Source: Patescibacteria group bacterium UBA6220 (GTDB lineage Bacteria > Patescibacteriota > Minisyncoccia > Minisyncoccales > Minisyncoccaceae). From it: DNA of 64,000 nucleotides. Under the pieces are notes generated by a model. It ran no database searches and was not told the origin of the DNA. It worked only from the letters and a program-made list of their open reading frames with translations. Both the position numbers and the translations under genes were made by a program. The number at the start of each line of letters is the position of its first letter. Position 1 is the stretch's first letter. The DNA lies in contig DISC01000004.1 of the NCBI GenBank assembly GCA_002421745.1, forward strand, positions 50,279 through 114,278, given 5' to 3'. Positions 58,386-64,000 of this stretch are shown here, piece after piece.

Positions 58386-61300
58386 TTAAGAGATGTCTGG
58401 TTCTTCTTCTATTATTTTTCCTTTAATAATTACATTTAAAGAAAGCGCTTTTAGTTCGGCTAATAACAAGTTAAACGAAGCTGGAATGTTTGGATTTTTA
58501 ATCTTTTCACCCTTCAAAATAGCTTCGTAAGTAGCAGCACGACCCAAAACATCATCTGATTTTATCGTTAACATTTCTTGCAAAGTAAAGGCTGCGCCAT
58601 AACCTTCCAATGCCCAAACTTCCATCTCACCAAATCTCTGTCCTCCAAATTGAGCTTTTCCTCCTAATGGCTGTTGAGTAATTAGCGAGTAAGGACCGAT
58701 AGAACGCATATGGATTTTGTCTTCCACCATGTGTCCTAATTTCATCATATAAATATAACCAACTGTAATTTGTTCTGGAAAAGCTTCTCCAGTTTCAGGA
58801 TCAAATAAAGTTAACTTTCCATTTTCAGGATAACCAGCTTTTTTTAATTCTTCTTTTATAGCTGACTCATTTGCTCCAGAAAGAGCTGGAGTAGCTGACA
58901 AATATCCAAGCTTATTAACAGCCAAACCAAAATGAGTTTCTAAAATTTGCCCCAAATTCATTCTACTGGCCACAGATAAAGGATTTAAAACAATATCAAC
59001 TGGAGTTCCGTCTTCCAAAAATGGCATTTCTTCAGCTGGTAAAATTTTAGCAATAATACCCTTGTTACCGTGACGTCCAGCTAATTTATCTCCGACCTGA
59101 ACTTTTCTAACTTCAGAAATTCTTACTCTAATTCTTTTGATAACGCCTGGCTCCAAACTATATCCTTCGCTTCTAGCAAACACTCTAACATCAGTTACGC
59201 GACCCCTCTTGCCGTGCTCCAATCGCATAGAAGTATCTTTTACTTCTTTGGCTTTTTCACCAAAAATAGCTCTCAACAATCTTTCTTCCGCACTCAAATC
59301 AGCCTCACCTTTAGGTGAAATTTTACCAACTAAAATATCGTTTGGTCCGACCTCAGCCCCAATCCTAACTACTCCCTCTTCGTCTAAATCTTTTAATTTG
59401 TCTTCTCCCACGTTTGGAATATCTGATGTGGTAATCTCAGGCCCAAGTTTTGTTTCTCTAACGTCGCAGAAAAAATCTTCAATATGAACCGAAGTAAATA
59501 CGTCTTCTTTAACAATTCTTTCAGATAAAACAATTGCATCTTCAAAAGTGTTACCTCTCCAAGAAATAAATGACACCAAAAGATTTCGACCCAAAGCCAA
59601 TTTTCCATCTGCAATAGAGCCACCCTCGATCAAGGGATCACCTTTTTTAACCATTTCATTTAATTCAACTACCGGTCTTTGATGAAAACAAGTATATTGA
59701 TTAGTTCTATCAAAAATTCTAACTGGATAAGAAGTGGTACCTGATTCGCTTTTTATTTTTACTTCTGTGGCATCCACTTTAATAATTTTTCCTGCTTCTT
59801 CTGCTACAATTAATTGCCCTGAATCTCTAGCCACAAAAGATTCCATACCAGTACCAACTAAAGGTGCTTCTGGATTTACCAAAGGTACAGCTTGTCTTTG
59901 CATATTGGAACCCATCTGAGCTCTATTAGCATCATCATTTTGTAAAAAAGGAATTAAAGAAGTAGAAACAGAAATAAATTGCTGAGGAGAAACATCTACA
60001 TAATCAATCGCGCTGCTTTCAATTTCACCAGATTCACCCTTAATTCTCGCTTCCACTCGTTCTTCTATTATTTTATTGTTTTCATCTAATTTTACGCTAG
60101 CTGGAGCAATATTATATCTTTCTTCGGCAGTTGCATCTAAGTAATACAGTTCTTTTGTAACTCTTTTGTTTTCCACTTTGTAATATGGAGTTTCTAAAAA
60201 TCCATAAGGATTTAATCTAGCATACAAAGATAAGTGCGTTACTAAGCCCACGTTCGGACCTTCTGGAGTTTGAATTGGACAAATTCTACCATAGTGAGAA
60301 GGTTGCACATCTCTTACATCAAAACCAGCTCTTTCTCTAGTTAAACCACCAGGACCAGTAGCAGTTAATCGTCTCTTGTGTTCTAATTCTGATAATGGAT
60401 TTGTGTTATCCATAAATTGAGAAAATTGACTAGCAGTAAAGAATTGCGTAACTTGAGCAGAAAACGGCCTTGGATTAATCAATTGCATAGGAGAAATATT
60501 TTCAAAATCCAAAATAGACATCCTATCTTTGATAATTCTCGACATTCTAGCAATACCGATTCTTAGCTTATTAGATAATAATTCTGATAAAGTTCTTACT
60601 CTTCTATTGCCCAAATGATCGATTTGATCAGGAATAGAGTATGGATCTTTGTTTAATCGAATAATTTCCTTCATTACCGCAACTACGTCTTCAATCATTA
60701 AGATTCTATCTTCTTTGGTGATTTCTCTTGCTTTCTTTGGCATTAATTCTGGAATTCTAGACCATAGCTTCCAACGTCCAACCTTGCTAAGATCATATCT
60801 ATCAAAATTAAAAAACATATTAAAGATAAGCTCTCTAGCTGAATCAGGATTAACCATTTCTCCAGATCTTAATCTTTGATAAATTTCAAGCAACGCCTCT
60901 TCTTGATTATTGGCTAAATCTTTTTTAAGAGTTTCTTCAATATAGCTTACTTCACCGTTATCTACAGTAGAAAACATTTCTTTAATGTCGTCATTACTAT
61001 ATCCGCCCAAAGCTTTTAATAAAGTAGTGGCTGGAACCTTTCTTTTTCTATCTATTTTTACAGAAATAACATTAGTACCTTCGGTTTCCAATTCTAACCA
61101 AGAACCTCTATTGGGAATAAGCTTTGCTCCAAAACATCTTTTACCGCGGTTAATGCTCAAAGGAAAGAAAACTCCAGGAGACCTGATTAATTGAGAAATT
61201 ACTACTCTTTCTACTCCATTCAAAACAAAAGTCCCCCTTTCTGTTAAAAGAGGAAAATTACCAAAAAATATTTCTTGCTCTTGACTTCTTTTTGTTTTGA

Positions 61301-61580
61301 GATTAGTTAGCTTTGTCCTTACTCTAAGAGGAGCAACAAAAGAATCATTATTTTCTTTAGCTTCATAGCCTGATGGATAATTTGGATTACCAAGCTTATA
61401 ATCTAAAAAATGAAGCTCAAATTCTTTACCGGTATAGTCCCTAATAGGAGACACCTCGATGAAAAGATCCCTTAGTTCCTCTTCCCAAAATTGCCTACCA
61501 CTTTCTTGTTGCAAGAAAATTAAGCTGGGCAATGGATAGGAAATTTTACTTTTTGCAAAATCTTTGATTTTAGTTTTCAT
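58386..61580 (-). CDS. rpoB: RNA polymerase beta subunit
   Basis: The 1064-residue product (start MKTKIKDFAKSKISYPLPS) shows VISQLIRSPGVFFPLS, the rifampicin region (FTASQFSQFMDNTNPLSELEHKRRL-type, rifampicin-contacting residues intact as far as seen), GRICPIQTPEGPNVGLVTHL, and KLAGRHGNKGIIAKI. A frame 14 codons longer opens at 61622, but the family start fits 61580. It has a promoter at 61736-61764 and forms an operon with rpoC. Confidence 0.97.
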   Translation of the reverse strand: MKTKIKDFAKSKISYPLPSLIFLQQESGRQFWEEELRDLFIEVSPIRDYTGKEFELHFLDYKLGNPNYPSGYEAKENNDSFVAPLRVRTKLTNLKTKRSQEQEIFFGNFPLLTERGTFVLNGVERVVISQLIRSPGVFFPLSINRGKRCFGAKLIPNRGSWLELETEGTNVISVKIDRKRKVPATTLLKALGGYSNDDIKEMFSTVDNGEVSYIEETLKKDLANNQEEALLEIYQRLRSGEMVNPDSARELIFNMFFNFDRYDLSKVGRWKLWSRIPELMPKKAREITKEDRILMIEDVVAVMKEIIRLNKDPYSIPDQIDHLGNRRVRTLSELLSNKLRIGIARMSRIIKDRMSILDFENISPMQLINPRPFSAQVTQFFTASQFSQFMDNTNPLSELEHKRRLTATGPGGLTRERAGFDVRDVQPSHYGRICPIQTPEGPNVGLVTHLSLYARLNPYGFLETPYYKVENKRVTKELYYLDATAEERYNIAPASVKLDENNKIIEERVEARIKGESGEIESSAIDYVDVSPQQFISVSTSLIPFLQNDDANRAQMGSNMQRQAVPLVNPEAPLVGTGMESFVARDSGQLIVAEEAGKIIKVDATEVKIKSESGTTSYPVRIFDRTNQYTCFHQRPVVELNEMVKKGDPLIEGGSIADGKLALGRNLLVSFISWRGNTFEDAIVLSERIVKEDVFTSVHIEDFFCDVRETKLGPEITTSDIPNVGEDKLKDLDEEGVVRIGAEVGPNDILVGKISPKGEADLSAEERLLRAIFGEKAKEVKDTSMRLEHGKRGRVTDVRVFARSEGYSLEPGVIKRIRVRISEVRKVQVGDKLAGRHGNKGIIAKILPAEEMPFLEDGTPVDIVLNPLSVASRMNLGQILETHFGLAVNKLGYLSATPALSGANESAIKEELKKAGYPENGKLTLFDPETGEAFPEQITVGYIYMMKLGHMVEDKIHMRSIGPYSLITQQPLGGKAQFGGQRFGEMEVWALEGYGAAFTLQEMLTIKSDDVLGRAATYEAILKGEKIKNPNIPASFNLLLAELKALSLNVIIKGKIIEEEPDIS

Positions 61581-61611
61581 AGGCAAATTGGGGTTTATTA
61601 GAAAACAAATT

Positions 61612-61636
61612 GGGTATTCCAAATGGAAAAATACCC
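61612..61636 (-). promoter_or_regulatory. rpoB leader hairpin
   Basis: GGGTATT / AATACCC arms with an 11-nt loop in the predicted rpoB 5' leader, overlapping the alternative start at 61622. Confidence 0.5.
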
Positions 61637-61735
61637 ATGGCTATTTATTTTTGGGTCTTATTTACAAAATTAAAAAAAAGTGGGGAAATTAGAAATCAAT
61701 TTAGGAAATTTAATTTATATTTCAAAATTATTACT

Positions 61736-61764
61736 ACCTTATCAACAAACCATAAAGTTGTCAA
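61736..61764 (-). promoter_or_regulatory. rpoBC promoter
   Basis: Minus-strand TTGACA (61759-61764), 17-nt spacer, TAAGGT (61736-61741); leader about 150 nt to the chosen ATG. Confidence 0.65.
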
Positions 61765-61779
61765 GAGATAGCACAAAAA

Positions 61780-61804
61780 AGCAAGAATAAGCCTTCTTCT
61801 TGCT
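61780..61804 (-). terminator. Terminator of the 61836-64000 operon
   Basis: Minus-strand AGCAAGAA / TTCTTGCT stem with a 9-nt loop and TTTTTTGTGC after it. Confidence 0.85.
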
Positions 61805-61835
61805 CAAATATTATGGATTTTAATTATATTTATAT

Positions 61836-62042
61836 TTAACTACAATATTTTTTAATTCTCTCCCCTGCCTCTTCGTCTTCCAGGTCCAAAAAATAAATCA
61901 TTAACAACTTTTTAAATAAAGCTTTTCTATCATCTGAATCCATATCTGGAATTTTTGAAATTAAAATATTTTTCTTTTCTTCGTTAATATTTAAAGACTC
62001 AATAAAAGCTTTTAAATTTCCGGTATAAAGTATTTCGTTCAT
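61836..62042 (-). CDS. Hypothetical helical protein, 68 residues
   Basis: The product (MNEILYTGNLKAFIESLN and a DEEAGERIKKY end) is acidic and all-helical; not recognised. I start at 62042, 10 nt after the stop codon of the upstream acidic protein, rather than at 62066, which would overlap it. Conserved-looking IPDMDSDDRKALF could be a loop between helices. It is the last gene of a run that includes the coupling-type ATPase. Confidence 0.6.
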   Translation of the reverse strand: MNEILYTGNLKAFIESLNINEEKKNILISKIPDMDSDDRKALFKKLLMIYFLDLEDEEAGERIKKYCS

Positions 62043-62052
62043 ATGATTAGTT

Positions 62053-63483
62053 TTATTTATCTTCAAATAAACTTTCTAATTCTTGGCTGTCTAAAATTTG
62101 ATCAAGTGTCATTGTTTTTTCTTGATTGTCTATATCTGGCTTTTTAGAAGATTTTGAAGCTGATTTTATAGCCTCATCAACAATGCTCTCTTTTATTAAA
62201 GTACTATCAAATTTTAAAAATTCAGATAACACATACATATCGACTTGTTTTTCTCTGCTTTTCTCTTGTTCTGCATAGCCACTTTCCAATTCTTGCTTTA
62301 TTCGATCATCTAGCATTTTTGCCACCTCCTTTTCAACAGCTTTTTGATCATAAGAACCAAAAAAATTAGGAATAATTTCTTTTACTATTTCCTCTTTCTC
62401 ATTTTTATAAATAATTTTTCCCCTTTTTAATCCTCCGCGGACAATTTCTCTTTTCCAACCATAATTATCAATCAAAACTTTGCTTAATTGTTCTGGATTA
62501 CCATGCTCATTCATTATAAAGTCTAATTTTTCTTTAATGGCATCCTCTGAAATAGAATCTTTTAAGGTTTTTGAAGGAAATACTTTTTCTCCTTCTTGTT
62601 TTAAATTGCGACTAGTTAAATTTTCAATTAATTTGGTCCCCATATTTACCAAATCTTTTTGTCTTATTTTAGAAGAAAGACTTTTTTCCGATTCTGGAAT
62701 TGAGTTTTGCTCAGCAACTATTCTTTTAATTTCATTAATCAATTTCATATAACCAATAATACTTGGTTCTGTTTTTTGAGCCTCATTATTTAATTTTCCG
62801 TAGCGCTCAAATTCTTTCATTAAATCCTGATTTTTAAGAACCTCCTTTATTCCTCGTTGCTCATTAAAAATTTTAGTGACTAAAGCACTATCTGCGCCTT
62901 CCAAATAAACTCCCTTTTTTGAAAGAATTTCTTTGTTCTTTTGATACCACCACCTTTCTGCTTTCAACCTAGCGTCATGTATTTGATTTATTAATTCCGA
63001 TCTTACGTCTTTCCTTAAACTAGCGTCCAGTTCAAACCTGCTATCATTTTTTTCTTTAAAAATATTTTCCGAAAGATCATCTCGAGGAATTTTAAATTTA
63101 TCAAACAAATCCTCGAAACTATTAATTTCCTCTTCTTGATCCCCTTCTTGATCTTTTTTCTGATCTTCTTCTTTTTCCTGCTTTTGCTCTCGAAACTCAT
63201 TCTTTTCTTTTTCAGTTTTTTCTTTCTTTTTTTTCTCAGCCTTTTCTTTTTTGCCTACAATCTCTTCTTGCTTATCGCTACTCTTGCCTTCTTTTAATTC
63301 AAAATCGCCATAATCTTTATATTCTGGAATCAAATCATGTTTTTTTTCTGGTTTTTCTTCTTCAGAGTCATACTCATTATAGTCCTTATATTCTGGAAGA
63401 AAATCGTCTTCTTTTTTATTTGTATCCAATTCTTGTGGCTCAAGATCTTTTTCTGGAATATTTTCAGGTGTTTTTTTTGCCAT
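62053..63483 (-). CDS. Hypothetical large charged protein
   Basis: The 476-residue product has a long, probably disordered, highly charged N-terminus (~1-125; Lys/Glu/Asp runs, two copies of a (L/I)PEYKDY motif), then a helical domain (~125-460) with RWWYQKNKEILSKKGVYLEG. No known domain is recognised and no signal peptide or membrane segment is seen. Located between a TraD-like ATPase gene (60 nt gap) and the 68-residue gene, it may be an accessory of that ATPase (inference). In Patescibacteria such neighbours of the ATPase are poorly studied. Confidence 0.65.
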   Translation of the reverse strand: MAKKTPENIPEKDLEPQELDTNKKEDDFLPEYKDYNEYDSEEEKPEKKHDLIPEYKDYGDFELKEGKSSDKQEEIVGKKEKAEKKKKEKTEKEKNEFREQKQEKEEDQKKDQEGDQEEEINSFEDLFDKFKIPRDDLSENIFKEKNDSRFELDASLRKDVRSELINQIHDARLKAERWWYQKNKEILSKKGVYLEGADSALVTKIFNEQRGIKEVLKNQDLMKEFERYGKLNNEAQKTEPSIIGYMKLINEIKRIVAEQNSIPESEKSLSSKIRQKDLVNMGTKLIENLTSRNLKQEGEKVFPSKTLKDSISEDAIKEKLDFIMNEHGNPEQLSKVLIDNYGWKREIVRGGLKRGKIIYKNEKEEIVKEIIPNFFGSYDQKAVEKEVAKMLDDRIKQELESGYAEQEKSREKQVDMYVLSEFLKFDSTLIKESIVDEAIKSASKSSKKPDIDNQEKTMTLDQILDSQELESLFEDK

Positions 63484-63543
63484 AATTTTATATTAAATTA
63501 ATTCCTTAAAATAATTATAAGATACCATTGATTTAAAATCAAC

Positions 63544-64000
63544 CTACAAATTAAGCGTGGTCATTATATCTGCTTCTACCATTGACTTAGGTCGTCCATA
63601 TCTTATTTTTGATAATTCTTTAATAGCCAAGGATATTTCTGGATTTCCCTTTTGAGGTAACAAAGTTTTTATCTTAAAGGGCGTAGCTAATTTATTATTT
63701 ATCATCATTTTTAGAATTAATTGGAAGTTATCTAAATTTAACAAATCAAACTTAGAAAATTGTGGAGAAAATTGCTTTTCCAAAAATTCTGCGTCATCGG
63801 CTCCGATTCTAAAAGAGGCAAAGGTTCCCACATTACCAATAACCGCGTTCTTGATAGTATCTGTCAATTGTGGCATATATTGATGCGCCAAAATCAAATC
63901 CAAACGATATTTTCTGGCCTCAGAAAGAATAGTTGCAATACTGTCTGTGGCAAAATTTTGAAATTCATCCAAGTAAAGATAAAAATCCTTGCGTAATTCT
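63544..64000 (-). CDS. C-terminal part of a type IV secretion coupling-type (TraD/VirD4-like) ATPase, cut by window edge
   Basis: The visible 151 codons encode the end of a DNA-pumping AAA-type ATPase: Walker B FYLYLDEFQNF right at the window edge, then ILSEARKYRLDLILAHQYMPQL with the sensor Gln, and NVGTFASFRIG, as in the TraM-recognition/TraD_N group widespread in Patescibacteria. The 5' part lies beyond base 64000. It may take part in pilus-linked DNA transfer or uptake. The charged hypothetical gene follows. Confidence 0.85.
   Translation of the reverse strand, partial: ELRKDFYLYLDEFQNFATDSIATILSEARKYRLDLILAHQYMPQLTDTIKNAVIGNVGTFASFRIGADDAEFLEKQFSPQFSKFDLLNLDNFQLILKMMINNKLATPFKIKTLLPQKGNPEISLAIKELSKIRYGRPKSMVEADIMTTLNL

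Overview
This 64-kb window looks like a chromosomal segment of a Patescibacteria/CPR bacterium, most likely of the Parcubacteria group. The reasons are the very AT-rich, tightly packed genes, a compact core machinery (SecA, RpoB/RpoC, GroESL, RecA, FtsK, RNase J) mixed with long secreted surface proteins, several type IV pilin fusions, a VanW protein, a DUF5667/ECF-sigma pair, an archaeal-type cupin phosphoglucose isomerase, and an rpsF-ssb-rpsR operon with no rplI behind it. I could not run a search, so the placement is an inference.

Layout. 0-4.2 kb: 5' end of secA, hpf, a 48-residue lysine-repeat protein, murB and a Wzy/O-antigen-ligase-like TPR protein. 4.2-13.7 kb: small orphan genes, a glycine-rich pilin fusion, a 1332-residue lamin-tail/beta-propeller surface protein, a REP-associated tyrosine transposase (RAYT), and an AbrB/RelE-like toxin-antitoxin pair, all embedded in palindromic repeats. 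13.7-21.5 kb: secreted metallopeptidase, TPR lipid-facing protein, a giant S-layer-like protein with a long structured leader, and a DUF5667 protein. 21.5-25.4 kb: two arrays of TGTCC boxes, a DUF3800 protein, a HepT/MntA toxin-antitoxin module inserted at the 3' end of an ECF sigma gene, and a winged-helix regulator. 25.5-28.9 kb: orphan and apparently imported genes, including a REC-PAS-histidine kinase of archaeal type. 29-40 kb: NUDIX, ClpB, RdgB, VanW, tRNA-Ser, HtpX, two LemA proteins, GroEL/GroES. 40-51 kb: SdpI-like protein, LamG pilins, a holin-like protein, SecG, an oligopeptide-binding protein with an inserted peptidoglycan-binding domain, PGI, RNase J, phosphohexomutase, rpsF-ssb-rpsR. 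51-64 kb: recA, ftsK, rpoC, rpoB, two hypothetical genes and the 3' end of a TraD/VirD4-like coupling ATPase.

The most interesting signals are four. (1) A RAYT gene exactly bracketed by copies of a 27-nt triloop palindrome that occurs at more than 20 intergenic places here in at least three arm-sequence families with compensatory base changes, plus a larger twin-hairpin relative. (2) Two arrays of TGTCC/GGACA boxes with 11-bp phasing, one upstream of the ECF sigma gene and one upstream of the DUF5667 gene, next to a winged-helix protein. (3) A HepT/MntA module flanked by 102-bp direct copies of the sigma gene's 3' end that differ only at synonymous sites within the coding part. (4) Two initiation styles: most resident genes lack a Shine-Dalgarno and several appear leaderless behind an extended -10 box, while five orphan or imported genes carry strong Shine-Dalgarno sequences in defined 5' leaders.

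The genes together describe cell-envelope building and display (murB, VanW, Wzy-like, S-layer, pilins, surface propeller), protein quality control (groESL, clpB, htpX, lemA) under a CIRCE-type operator, core transcription and DNA repair, and a mobile/defence layer (RAYT, two toxin-antitoxin systems, palindromes).
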